Of a DNA stretch of 10,569 bases, positions 1 to 6,094 are shown one piece after another (the stretch's first letter is position 1; each line of letters starts with the position of its first letter). A program made the translations under genes and the position numbers. Source of the DNA: Bacteroidales bacterium (GTDB lineage: Bacteria; Bacteroidota; Bacteroidia; Bacteroidales; PUMT01); NCBI GenBank assembly GCA_007119075.1, contig SKQJ01000439.1, positions 1 through 10,569 of the forward strand. The letters run 5' to 3'. Below the pieces are notes generated by a model, which was not told the origin of the DNA, ran no database searches, and saw only the letters and a program-made list of their open reading frames with translations.

Positions 1-105
1 CGCATCAGCGGATGATTCCCGGTGCGGCTCCCGGTTGCCCGGCACAGCACTTGTTGTAATCGACATGGCAATCAGCAATAACATTATGGTTTTTATTTTT
101 TCCAT
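1..105 (-). CDS. Partial exported protein, N-terminus only
   Basis: An ATG at 105 on the minus strand opens a frame that stays open to the window edge (35 codons). The visible protein starts with a short basic stretch (MEKIKT), then a hydrophobic run (residues 7-16, IMLLLIAMSI), then small residues (TTSA, 17-20) that suit signal peptidase I cleavage near residue 20. After that it becomes polar (PGNREPHRESS). There is no lipobox cysteine, so a Sec-secreted or periplasmic protein fits better than a lipoprotein. It lies 70 bp beyond the stop of the SpmA-SpmB gene on the same strand. The leader just upstream is AT-rich with no clear Shine-Dalgarno sequence. Too little of the mature protein is present to name a family. 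Confidence 0.6.
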   Translation of the reverse strand, partial: MEKIKTIMLLLIAMSITTSAVPGNREPHRESSADA

Positions 106-153
106 GATAAATATAAATTAAACAGTTGTTCTCTGGTTCTCTCCCCGGTGTTG

Positions 154-174
154 TCCGGGACCGGGATTCCCGGA
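154..174 (-). terminator. Hairpin just after the SpmA-SpmB stop codon
   Basis: TCCGGGA (154-160) and TCCCGGA (168-174) form a perfect 7-bp stem around a 7-nt loop, starting one base past the TAA stop of the minus-strand gene. No U-tract follows on the minus strand, so this is not a textbook intrinsic terminator. It could instead be a 3'-end stabilising or attenuating hairpin between two co-transcribed genes. Confidence 0.35.
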
Positions 175-175
175 T

Positions 176-1456
176 TTATCCAAAGAAAAGTCCGGCGATA
201 AAGATGCCGGCAATGACTGCGGTGAGATCGGCAAACAGTCCGCAGCCAATAGTGTACCTTGTGTTGCGTATGCCTATTGCACCGTAATATACGGCAACGG
301 TATAGAATGTCGTTTCGGTGGATCCCTGGAAAGTTGCGGCCAGGCGGCCCACAAATGAATCCACGCCGTAATGGTTGAAGGCTTCTATCATCATGCCCCT
401 TGCGCCGCTGCCGCTCAGGGGTTTCATGAATGCGGTAGGGAGGGCGCCGACAAACTCGGTATCAACCCCAAATAATCCCACCGTCCAGCCGATTGCTGAA
501 ACAATAATGTCCAGTGCGCCGGATGCCCTGAAAACCCCGATGGCAACAAGCATTGCCACCAGGTAGGGGATTATCCTGACGGCGACCTGGAATCCTTCTT
601 TGGCTCCTTCGATGAACTGTTCGTATACATTGATCTTTTTTCTCCATGCCAGGAAAATGAACAGTACGATTATTGTAAAAAGCAGCAGGTTTCCGGCAAA
701 GGTGGAGACAACTCCTATTGTTGCCGATGCCATATTGCTGAATGCCCAGATGATAAGCCCGATCACAAGCGACAGGCCGCCGACATAGCCCAGGACTACC
801 CTGTTGAAAAGATTTATCCGCTGAATTGCGGAAACTATCAGGAGACCGGCAATGGTGGAAAAAAAGGTGGTGAGCATTATGGGAAGAAAAATGTCGGCGG
901 GATTTGCCGCATCCATCGCCGCGCGGATTGCCATGACCGATACCGGTATAAGTGTCAGCCCCGATGTATTCAGGACTATGAACATTATCTGGGAATCAGA
1001 GGCTTTATCCTTGTCGGGATTGACTTCCTGCAGCTCCCTCATGGCCTTTATTCCGAGGGGAGTCGCGGCATTGTCAAGCCCCAGCATGTTTGCGCAGATA
1101 TTCATTGTCATCGAGCCAAAGGCAGGGTGATTTTCAGGGAGCCCCGGGAATATCCTTTTAAAAAAGGGCATTACCAGACGTGTCATGCCCGAAACCGCAC
1201 CTCCTTTTTCCCCTATTTTCATTATTCCCAGCCACAGGGCCATCACCCCGATCAGATAAACTGCAATGTCGACGCTGATCATAGCCATTTCAAAGGTGCT
1301 TTCCACCATGGCAACGAAAACATCCCTGTCGGCCTCGGTAAAAACATAGCCCAGCAAAGGCTCAAGATATCCCCCGAACATATAGCCCAGAACCCTTATA
1401 AGGGCCACCAGCATTGCGACAAGGAAAAAACCGATCCAGATATAATTAAGGGTCAT
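176..1456 (-). CDS. SpmA-SpmB fusion, nucleoside-recognition (gate) domain membrane protein
   Basis: This 426-residue polytopic inner-membrane protein joins two related halves. Residues 1 to about 215 match SpmA, with the hallmark NMLGLDNAATPLGIKAM at 123-139. Residues 255-426 match SpmB, with EGAKEGFQVAVRIIPYLVAM (283-302), PTAFMKPLSGSGARGMM (340-356) and GSTETTFYTVAVYYGA (378-393). About ten hydrophobic segments are visible. In Bacillus the separate SpmA and SpmB proteins help dehydrate the spore core, and the domain family is linked to nucleoside transporters and gates. The fused form is, to my knowledge, common in non-sporulating Bacteroidota, where its substrate is not established. The fusion is continuous with no frameshift. 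The gene is separated from mlaF by 195 bp that contains possible termination signals, so it is probably its own unit. No Shine-Dalgarno sequence is evident before the ATG. Family assignment is strong; function is open. Confidence 0.9.
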   Translation of the reverse strand: MTLNYIWIGFFLVAMLVALIRVLGYMFGGYLEPLLGYVFTEADRDVFVAMVESTFEMAMISVDIAVYLIGVMALWLGIMKIGEKGGAVSGMTRLVMPFFKRIFPGLPENHPAFGSMTMNICANMLGLDNAATPLGIKAMRELQEVNPDKDKASDSQIMFIVLNTSGLTLIPVSVMAIRAAMDAANPADIFLPIMLTTFFSTIAGLLIVSAIQRINLFNRVVLGYVGGLSLVIGLIIWAFSNMASATIGVVSTFAGNLLLFTIIVLFIFLAWRKKINVYEQFIEGAKEGFQVAVRIIPYLVAMLVAIGVFRASGALDIIVSAIGWTVGLFGVDTEFVGALPTAFMKPLSGSGARGMMIEAFNHYGVDSFVGRLAATFQGSTETTFYTVAVYYGAIGIRNTRYTIGCGLFADLTAVIAGIFIAGLFFG

Positions 1457-1544
1457 TTTCAGGTAAGGGTCTGTCGGGCCGTGTTATAAAATCAATTCAC
1501 AGCATCATTGCGAATTATTCCGGGCAATAACGCGTCGGCAATTT

Positions 1545-1606
1545 AATAAAAAAAGAGGGAAAAAAAATATGATGCCTGTCGGTTGCGATGCCAGGGCTGT
1601 TCCGGG
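1545..1606 (-). terminator. Candidate terminator region after mlaF
   Basis: About 50 bases past the mlaF stop, minus-strand GCCCTG and CAGGC can pair as a 5-bp stem with one bulged C around a 13-nt loop. A run of eight Ts follows a few bases later (plus-strand A-run 1560-1567), and a second T-rich run lies beyond it (A-run near 1549-1555). The stem is short and the spacing to the T-run imperfect, so termination here is plausible rather than shown. The rest of the 195-bp spacer (1457-1651) holds no gene and no -7 box that I can recognise for the SpmA-SpmB gene. Confidence 0.3.
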
Positions 1607-1651
1607 TATGCCGGGGAGACTGATTGTGGCTGCAACAGGATTATGTTCCGG

Positions 1652-2422
1652 TCATCTGCCATGGCCTCCGGGAGGCATGTTGCCCACAGACTCTGTGACA
1701 GAAAAGAACTCCCTCACCTCTGGAATATCGGATGACAGGGCTTCTTTGAGAGGTCCCTCAAATGCAACCTGCCCTTTGTTAAGGAAGACTACCCTGTCGG
1801 CAACCCTGAGAATGCTTGAAATTTCATGGGTTACAAGAACTATGGAAATTCCCAGCTGATCCCTGAGATTCAGGATGAGATTATCGAGCGATTTCAAAGA
1901 AAGAGGATCGAGCCCCGCTCCGGGTTCGTCGCAAAACAGCAATGGAGGATCCATGGCAATAGCCCTTGCAAGGGCTACCCTTTTAAGCATGCCCCCGCTG
2001 AGCTGGGAGGGATAAAGGCCATATGCCTCCTTCAGGTTCACCAGTCCCAGCTTCATTATCACTATATCGTCAATAAGCTGCCTGGGAAGATTGCTCTGGT
2101 GTACCAGCGGCATCGCAACATTTTCTGCCACCGTCATGGAAGTCAGCAGAGCCCCGTTCTGGTAAAACACACCCATCTGGTGATACATCTCCTCCATCTC
2201 CTTTTCAGGCAGCGAGGATATCTCCTTTCCGAGAACCCACACCTGTCCCCGGGTTACGGGAAGCAGTCCGAGCAAGTGCCTCAGGATGGTCGTCTTGCCG
2301 GAACCGCTGCCTCCGAGTATAACCGTGATCTCCCCTTTGAGGGCAGAAAAACAGACGTCACAGAGGACATCCCTGTCATCATATTTTGCATATAAACCTT
2401 CAACTTCAATAACTTTTTCCAT
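1652..2422 (-). CDS. mlaF: MlaF-type ATP-binding subunit of MCE lipid ABC transporter
   Basis: This 256-residue cytoplasmic ATPase powers the MCE (Mla-type) lipid transporter. All ABC motifs are present: Walker A GGSGSGKTT (37-45), Q-loop Q88 in FYQNGALL, signature LSGGM (141-145) followed by the KRVALARA run, Walker B LLFCDEP with catalytic E166, D-loop GLDP (170-173) and H-loop H199 in VTHE. The FYQNGALLTSMTVAENVAMPL stretch is typical of the MlaF/Ttg2A group rather than of nutrient importers. The length is close to that of other MlaF proteins. The short C-terminal tail (about 242-256) is rich in Gly and Pro and looks unstructured. The gene starts 15 bp after the permease stop, so the two are surely co-transcribed. 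MlaF dimers dock onto the coupling helix of MlaE; in E. coli the STAS protein MlaB binds MlaF, and here the STAS domain sits on the permease instead. Confidence 0.93.
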   Translation of the reverse strand: MEKVIEVEGLYAKYDDRDVLCDVCFSALKGEITVILGGSGSGKTTILRHLLGLLPVTRGQVWVLGKEISSLPEKEMEEMYHQMGVFYQNGALLTSMTVAENVAMPLVHQSNLPRQLIDDIVIMKLGLVNLKEAYGLYPSQLSGGMLKRVALARAIAMDPPLLFCDEPGAGLDPLSLKSLDNLILNLRDQLGISIVLVTHEISSILRVADRVVFLNKGQVAFEGPLKEALSSDIPEVREFFSVTESVGNMPPGGHGR

Positions 2423-2437
2423 TTCCGGAAATTAATA

Positions 2438-3577
2438 TCAGTAAAAAATCACAGCCATTAAGCTGTCAGCCAGGATGACAAGGGAAATCGAAACAACGAC
2501 GGACTGGGTTGTGACCCTGCCGACCCCCTCGGCGCCCTTCTCTACCCTGAAACCATAAAAGCTGCCGGTGAGCACTATGATAACGGCATAAACCTGGCTT
2601 TTTATAAAGGCAGTTACCAGGTCTTTGTTCTGCATTATGGCGTCCATGCGGGAAATGAATATTTCTGGCGAAATATCCAGGCTGTAATAAGCCGCACTGG
2701 CGCCACCGGTGATTCCCGCCACATTGGAAAGTATTATAAGAAGGGGAATTGTAAAAAGACTGGCGTAAAGCTTCGGCACAACAACATACCTGACAGGATC
2801 CAGCCCCATGGTCTTCAGCGCGTCGATTTCGGCGGTCACCCTCATCGTGGCTATCTCCGCCGCGATAGAGGATCCGCTTCTTCCGGCCACAAGGACTCCG
2901 GCAATAAGGGGTCCCATCTGGCTCATTACGGCAATTACGATCAGGTCGACAATGAAGATATCGGCACCGAATTCACGAAGATATTGGGAAGACTGCACCG
3001 CCATTACAAAGCCGATGGCAAAAGACATAATAATTATAATGAACGCGGCATTCACGCCTATATGGACCGACTGCCTTACAAAATCTCCTTCCCGGGTGGT
3101 TTTGGTCTTGAAAAGGTCGGCTACGGCCCAGTATAATACATCGGCTGCGAGTACAATGAACCCGTAAAGATAAGAGGTCACAAAACTGTATGTGCTTCCT
3201 CCTACTGCCTCCGTAATCTCAAATTCCCTTGCCGGTTTTTCCTCAATATGAGTATCGGAACCGAATAATTCGATTTTGTTCTTGACATTTTTGTTTGCTC
3301 CTTCAAATTCGATCCGGGGTATCCTGTCGGCTATTTTTCTCTGTAAATAAAGGAGCGCCGTAACACCGGCACTGTCAATATCGTCAAGCTCTTCCAGGTT
3401 AACGGTCAGTTGAGGGAGCTTAAGGGTTCGAAGGGCTCTTAAAGCTGCCCTTGAAAAATCACCGGCATCATCAACCTTGAGGCTTCCTGAAATGAAAAGG
3501 GTGTTATCGTTCAGCCGGCATCTTGTATGGCCGGTTTCAAGAACTTTTATGGTTTTAGTGCTGCCGGATGACTGCAT
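2438..3577 (-). CDS. mlaE: STAS-MlaE fusion permease of MCE lipid ABC transporter
   Basis: This permease subunit (379 residues from the chosen start) has an N-terminal cytoplasmic STAS domain (about 8-105) joined to an MlaE domain (about 165-379). The STAS part carries the DSAG motif (D68, S69, A70, G71) at the position of the phosphorylatable Ser/Thr of anti-sigma antagonists. The MlaE part has about five or six membrane segments and the family signature EIDALKTMGLDP (250-261), the coupling helix that contacts the ATPase. In E. coli the STAS protein MlaB is separate and regulates MlaF; here it is covalently attached, as in many other MlaE-family permeases. The frame stays open upstream to an ATG at 3652, but that start would overlap the lipoprotein gene by 47 bp and add 25 residues unlike STAS. 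The ATG at 3577, 28 bp after the lipoprotein stop, gives the usual family length. Neither start has a clear Shine-Dalgarno sequence. Confidence 0.9.
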   Translation of the reverse strand: MQSSGSTKTIKVLETGHTRCRLNDNTLFISGSLKVDDAGDFSRAALRALRTLKLPQLTVNLEELDDIDSAGVTALLYLQRKIADRIPRIEFEGANKNVKNKIELFGSDTHIEEKPAREFEITEAVGGSTYSFVTSYLYGFIVLAADVLYWAVADLFKTKTTREGDFVRQSVHIGVNAAFIIIIMSFAIGFVMAVQSSQYLREFGADIFIVDLIVIAVMSQMGPLIAGVLVAGRSGSSIAAEIATMRVTAEIDALKTMGLDPVRYVVVPKLYASLFTIPLLIILSNVAGITGGASAAYYSLDISPEIFISRMDAIMQNKDLVTAFIKSQVYAVIIVLTGSFYGFRVEKGAEGVGRVTTQSVVVSISLVILADSLMAVIFY

Positions 3578-3605
3578 GAAATGAATTTGATGACCGGTTC
3601 GGAAA

Positions 3606-4217
3606 TTATCTGATATCCGCCAGAATTGAACCGGAGAACTTTCCCAGTTCATCGATGAAGATTTCGCTTATCGCAGCGGCAAAAAGATTAAGGTTTTTAT
3701 CTTCCAGTACCTGTTTCCTGTCAGCCCTGTGATTTAAAACTGTCTCACCGTTGCCAAATTCTCTCAGAGCGTATTCAAGGCTCAGCCTGGCATAGTATTC
3801 TCTCCCGTCCTCAACCAGAACCATATGATGGATAATGGTTTCCATAATATAATCGGGTTCAAGGTTAAGCGACGGACGGGTATAAACGGTCCTGAAAATA
3901 TTGTGTTCATTCATGAATTCGGTAAGCAGGGAGGTCAAGCTCTGTTCGGGCCTGACAGCCCACTGGTTGAAAGAAAAATACCTGATCTCATGGGTTCTTT
4001 CCCGCAATGCGATCTGGGTGGTTGCATATGCGGGGGAGATTTCAACCGTCCTGATCAAAAGAGATTTCTGAACAGGAGATTCATCTTCGAAATTCACTTC
4101 AAGTCCCGGGGGATAATCAAGGATATAGAATCTGGCAGGCATTGACCTGCGTCCCAGGCAGCCTGTCAGAATAAAAGCCGAACACAGGATCAGTATCAGA
4201 GTTCTTGTCATATTCAT
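3606..4217 (-). CDS. ABC-type transport auxiliary lipoprotein (PqiC/YmbA-like)
   Basis: This 203-residue lipoprotein has an N-terminal signal (MTRTLILILCSAFI) and lipobox LTGC with C20 as the lipidated residue. The mature part begins with RFYILDYPPG (about 30-39), the FYxLd start typical of the ABC-transport auxiliary family (PqiC, YmbA, DUF330-like). It continues with I-R-T-V-E-I-S-P-A-Y (55-64) and ER-T-HEIRYFSFNQWAVRP (73-91), which match the family's 'ei..y.yhrWaepp' pattern. In E. coli PqiC is an outer-membrane lipoprotein that works with the MCE protein PqiB. Its place between mlaD and mlaE argues for an outer-membrane or periplasmic partner of this transporter. The residues after C20 (LGRRS) are not acidic, so an outer-membrane, periplasm-facing location is likely. 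The leader of 97 bp after mlaD contains a small hairpin. Confidence 0.85.
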   Translation of the reverse strand: MNMTRTLILILCSAFILTGCLGRRSMPARFYILDYPPGLEVNFEDESPVQKSLLIRTVEISPAYATTQIALRERTHEIRYFSFNQWAVRPEQSLTSLLTEFMNEHNIFRTVYTRPSLNLEPDYIMETIIHHMVLVEDGREYYARLSLEYALREFGNGETVLNHRADRKQVLEDKNLNLFAAAISEIFIDELGKFSGSILADIR

Positions 4218-4225
4218 AATTAATA

Positions 4226-4241
4226 CCGGGACAATTCCCGG
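4226..4241 (-). promoter_or_regulatory. Small hairpin just upstream of the lipoprotein start
   Basis: CCGGGA (4226-4231) and TCCCGG (4236-4241) form a perfect 6-bp stem with a 4-nt loop, ending nine bases before the ATG at 4217. On the mRNA this would occupy the ribosome-binding region of the auxiliary lipoprotein gene and could tune its translation relative to mlaD. The surrounding 97-bp spacer (4218-4314) is AT-rich. It contains a weak minus-strand TTTG-N20-TAACTTAA match that is too poor to call a promoter. Confidence 0.3.
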
Positions 4242-4314
4242 ATTTCAGGTTGGCAATAAAAAAAGTTTATTAAGTTAATCAATATTCCGCTAAAAATCAA
4301 ACGGGTCCTGTTTT

Positions 4315-5322
4315 CTAATTTCCGCTCAGGTTCCTGTCAGGGGCGTTTCTGTGATTTTGCCCCCTTATCAGGACGGATGGATCCGTGCTGATCTTTCTTG
4401 TTGCATCATTGAGGTTTTCAAGGGTATACTGCAGCAGGTCGAGGTTGTTGTTCAGGCGGGAACTGCTTGCCTCAAAGTCAATCTCCATATCTGCAAGCAG
4501 ATTCTGCGTGTGCCCGGCTGTTGCGGCGATATTTTCAATCAGCTCCTTCAGGTTTGCCTGCCTGACGGACAGGGAGATTTCTCTCAGGTTGCCAAGCACT
4601 TCGGCTAGATCTTCCCCCTCCATTATTTCATTGAACCTGTGCATCGATGAGGCAAAATCTGTAGCAGCATTGTTTACCGTTCCGGAAATGCTGCTGATCG
4701 CGATGACTGTTTCCCTGAAGTCTTCCCTGTTTTCAGCCAGCATTGCGTCAAATTCCTGCATGGTGGTATTTGAATTTCTTGCAAGAGTTGCAATGTTTTC
4801 CGCCGCCTGGGTAAAATTTTCAAGATTTGCCGGCTGAGTGAATCCCATGAGGTTGTTAAGTATTTCCTCGAGCTTGAATGCCATTACTTCTGCCCGGCCG
4901 CTTATATCGACAGCCATGGTCGATCCCGGGTCAATAAAGCTTTCGGGGGACAGGAATCCGGACTCCGGTGTGCCGCCCCGGATCTCGATCGCCTTCATGC
5001 CGGTAATACCCACTGCAGCAATATCGGCTACCGCATCTTCCTTGATGGGAGTGTCGGGGTCTACTGTAATTTCAAAGACCACGGTATTGAAATCCCGCGG
5101 ATGAATGCTTATGTCCTTTACCGATCCCACGTTTATGCCGAGATATTTAACCGGACTGCCTACCTCGAGTCCGGTGACGGAAATATCCCTGTAGGCAATA
5201 TAGTATGTGTCTTTTGGCTCAAACAGGCCCCGGCCCGTGAACCAGCCAATTATGAGCAGCAGGAATGCTCCGCTGACAATAATAAATATGCCCAGCCTGA
5301 TGTTTTGTGATTTCCTGTTCAT
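4315..5322 (-). CDS. mlaD: MCE-domain (MlaD-type) substrate-binding protein
   Basis: This 335-residue protein has an N-terminal membrane anchor (9-27, RLGIFIIVSGAFLLLIIGW), a periplasmic MCE domain (about 38-118, with GLEVGSPVKYLGINVGSV at 51-68 and VGITGMKAIEIRGG at 104-117), then a long helical region (about 145-312). The anchor and single MCE domain match MlaD. The helical tail is longer than in E. coli MlaD and recalls the extended needle of PqiB-like MCE proteins. A late DPSVLIRG motif (314-321) is shared with many long MCE proteins. MCE domains form hexameric rings that carry lipid through a central pore between the MlaE permease and periplasmic or outer-membrane partners. It is the first gene of the cassette, preceded by a leader holding several dyads. 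The start has an AT-rich leader and no obvious Shine-Dalgarno sequence. The substrate cannot be read from the sequence. Confidence 0.9.
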   Translation of the reverse strand: MNRKSQNIRLGIFIIVSGAFLLLIIGWFTGRGLFEPKDTYYIAYRDISVTGLEVGSPVKYLGINVGSVKDISIHPRDFNTVVFEITVDPDTPIKEDAVADIAAVGITGMKAIEIRGGTPESGFLSPESFIDPGSTMAVDISGRAEVMAFKLEEILNNLMGFTQPANLENFTQAAENIATLARNSNTTMQEFDAMLAENREDFRETVIAISSISGTVNNAATDFASSMHRFNEIMEGEDLAEVLGNLREISLSVRQANLKELIENIAATAGHTQNLLADMEIDFEASSSRLNNNLDLLQYTLENLNDATRKISTDPSVLIRGQNHRNAPDRNLSGN

Positions 5323-5350
5323 TGGTATGATATTTAATTTGTAGTTATCT

Positions 5351-5361
5351 GGTCTGAGACC
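5351..5361. promoter_or_regulatory. Perfect 11-bp palindrome upstream of mlaD
   Basis: GGTCT-G-AGACC is a perfect palindrome with a one-base centre, 29 bp upstream of the mlaD start. With so small a centre it would work better as a DNA-binding site than as an RNA hairpin. It may be an operator, but no regulator is encoded nearby and chance cannot be excluded. Confidence 0.25.
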
Positions 5362-5367
5362 TGCGTA

Positions 5368-5385
5368 TCAGGCTTTACTGCCTGA
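5368..5385 (-). promoter_or_regulatory. Hairpin in the mlaD leader
   Basis: TCAGGC (5368-5373) and GCCTGA (5380-5385) form a perfect 6-bp stem with a 6-nt loop. If mlaD is transcribed from the -7 box near 5490, this lies in the 5' leader. A second dyad, ACGGT/ACCGT (5399-5413, 5-bp stem, 5-nt loop), follows 13 bases away, so the leader would hold tandem small hairpins. Confidence 0.3.
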
Positions 5386-5487
5386 GCGCCTTCATTAAAC
5401 GGTATTACACCGTAGATTATTTTGATTCCCTGATGCCTGTAGGCCAGTATATTACGATTGAGGTGCCATGTTGAGACACTATTTAAT

Positions 5488-5495
5488 CAAATTTA
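5488..5495 (-). promoter_or_regulatory. Possible minus-strand -7 box for the MCE operon
   Basis: Read on the minus strand this is TAAATTTG, an exact match to the Bacteroidota -7 consensus TAnnTTTG. A -33 TTTG at 19-21 bp is not evident. The implied leader to mlaD would be about 160 nt and would contain the dyads at 5351-5413. In AT-rich DNA such matches arise by chance, hence the modest confidence. Confidence 0.35.
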
Positions 5496-5596
5496 ACTCT
5501 TTAATCTGTAAAAACCTTGTCCATTGGTTCAGAAATTCAGATCGAAGGGGTGGGTTGATCCGAATTAAAATTGAGGGGGATTTCGGCTTTATTGCA

Positions 5597-5604
5597 TATA
5601 TTTG
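5597..5604 (+). promoter_or_regulatory. Bacteroidota-type -7 box for the ABM lipoprotein gene
   Basis: TATATTTG exactly fits the TAnnTTTG consensus and ends 38 bp before the ATG at 5643, a normal leader length. The -33 element is weak: the nearest TTG (5571-5573) leaves 23 bp rather than the usual 19-21. The leader between box and start is AT-rich without a Shine-Dalgarno sequence, as is usual in this phylum. Confidence 0.55.
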
Positions 5605-5642
5605 ACTGCTGAAATTTTAACCATTAAACCAAATTTTATATT

Positions 5643-6038
5643 ATGAAAAAAAGTATTTTGATTATTGCGGTCCTTATCGGGGCACTGGTCAGCGGCTGCA
5701 ATACCGTCGGCCAGTCCGGCGCAGGGGAAAATGAGTATTCGAAAATCATCGCTGCAAAGATATACATCTCGCCCGAGCATATCGATGAATTTAAAGAGCT
5801 GTTCAGGGAGCTGATCCATTTCACCCTGCAGGAGCCGGGGTGCACCGGGTATGAACTTTTCCAGGATCCCTATGATCCCACCAGGTTTCTGGTTTTCGAA
5901 ACCTATGTTGACCAGGCGGCGGTAGATGCCCATTTCGCGGCTCCGTATTTCGAAGAATACGGAGAAAAGATCGGCCGACTGGCTTACAGGCCTGCCGAGA
6001 TTGTGGTATATGACGTAGCGGGCGAAACCAGACCTTAG
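5643..6038 (+). CDS. Lipoprotein with antibiotic-biosynthesis-monooxygenase (ABM) domain
   Basis: This 131-residue protein has a lipoprotein signal (MKKSILIIAVLIGALVSGC) with lipobox LVSGC and C19 as the lipidated residue, a short linker, and one ABM-type ferredoxin-like domain (about 33-125). Family marks include EPGCTGYELFQDPYDPTRFLVFETYVD (64-90) and DAHFAAPYFEEY (95-106), with the conserved histidine H97. The closest named relatives by motif are the small YgiN-like putative quinol monooxygenases, about 95-105 residues and normally cytoplasmic. This copy should be membrane-attached outside the cytoplasm. No acidic residues follow C19, so there is no visible surface-export signal and the periplasmic side of the outer membrane is likely. 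ABM proteins oxidise quinones or aromatic substrates without bound cofactors, or serve in haem breakdown; which applies here is unknown. It has its own -7 box and a likely terminator, so it may be monocistronic. Confidence 0.85.
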   Translation: MKKSILIIAVLIGALVSGCNTVGQSGAGENEYSKIIAAKIYISPEHIDEFKELFRELIHFTLQEPGCTGYELFQDPYDPTRFLVFETYVDQAAVDAHFAAPYFEEYGEKIGRLAYRPAEIVVYDVAGETRP

Positions 6039-6063
6039 ATAAACCGTGCCTCCCATCATATCG

Positions 6064-6094
6064 CCCCGGCCCGGTCGGGGATCTGATTGTTTTG
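6064..6094 (+). terminator. Candidate terminator after the ABM lipoprotein gene
   Basis: CCCCGG (6064-6069) pairs with TCGGGG (6075-6080) as a GC-rich 6-bp stem, with one G-T pair next to a 5-nt loop. A moderately T-rich stretch (ATCTGATTGTTTTG) follows. It sits 26 bp past the stop codon. The T-tract is interrupted, so efficiency is uncertain. The remaining spacer to 6164 is AT-rich; the only -7-like match there, TTGTTTTG at 6087-6094, has one mismatch and overlaps this element. Confidence 0.4.

Larger units (their letters stand above)
5323..5642. other. Divergent intergenic regulatory region
   Basis: This 320-bp spacer lies between the minus-strand MCE operon and the plus-strand ABM lipoprotein gene. 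I see no credible coding frame in it. It contains a plus-strand -7 box at 5597-5604, a possible minus-strand -7 box at 5488-5495, and three short dyads at 5351-5361, 5368-5385 and 5399-5413. The remainder (about 5415-5487 and 5496-5590) is AT-rich with no structure I can support. Confidence 0.7.

Noticed and set aside
1826..2395. 189-codon plus-strand open frame opposite mlaF
   Set aside because: It lies wholly within the minus-strand ATPase gene, whose full motif set is intact. Its own translation shows no domain and an unnatural His/Gln/Leu-rich composition.
3578..3652. Upstream ATG extending the permease by 25 residues
   Set aside because: It would overlap the lipoprotein gene by 47 bp and add sequence unlike STAS. 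The ATG at 3577 gives the normal family length, although neither start has a ribosome-binding site to settle it.
3825..4145. 106-codon plus-strand open frame opposite the auxiliary lipoprotein gene
   Set aside because: It is a shadow of a clear lipoprotein gene in an operon, with no family resemblance.
4255..4276. AT-rich dyad AATAAA/TTTATT with an A/T run after mlaD
   Set aside because: The stem is only A-T pairs and a terminator here would cut the operon. Simple AT-rich spacer is the better explanation.
5323..5642. Search for a tRNA, small RNA gene, riboswitch or CRISPR repeat in the largest spacer
   Set aside because: I found no cloverleaf, no repeated spacer-repeat pattern and no recognised riboswitch core, only short dyads and -7 boxes.
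5589..6059. 156-codon minus-strand open frame opposite the ABM lipoprotein gene
   Set aside because: The plus-strand gene has a -7 box, a lipobox and a known fold. The antisense frame has none of these and would span the plus-strand promoter and leader.
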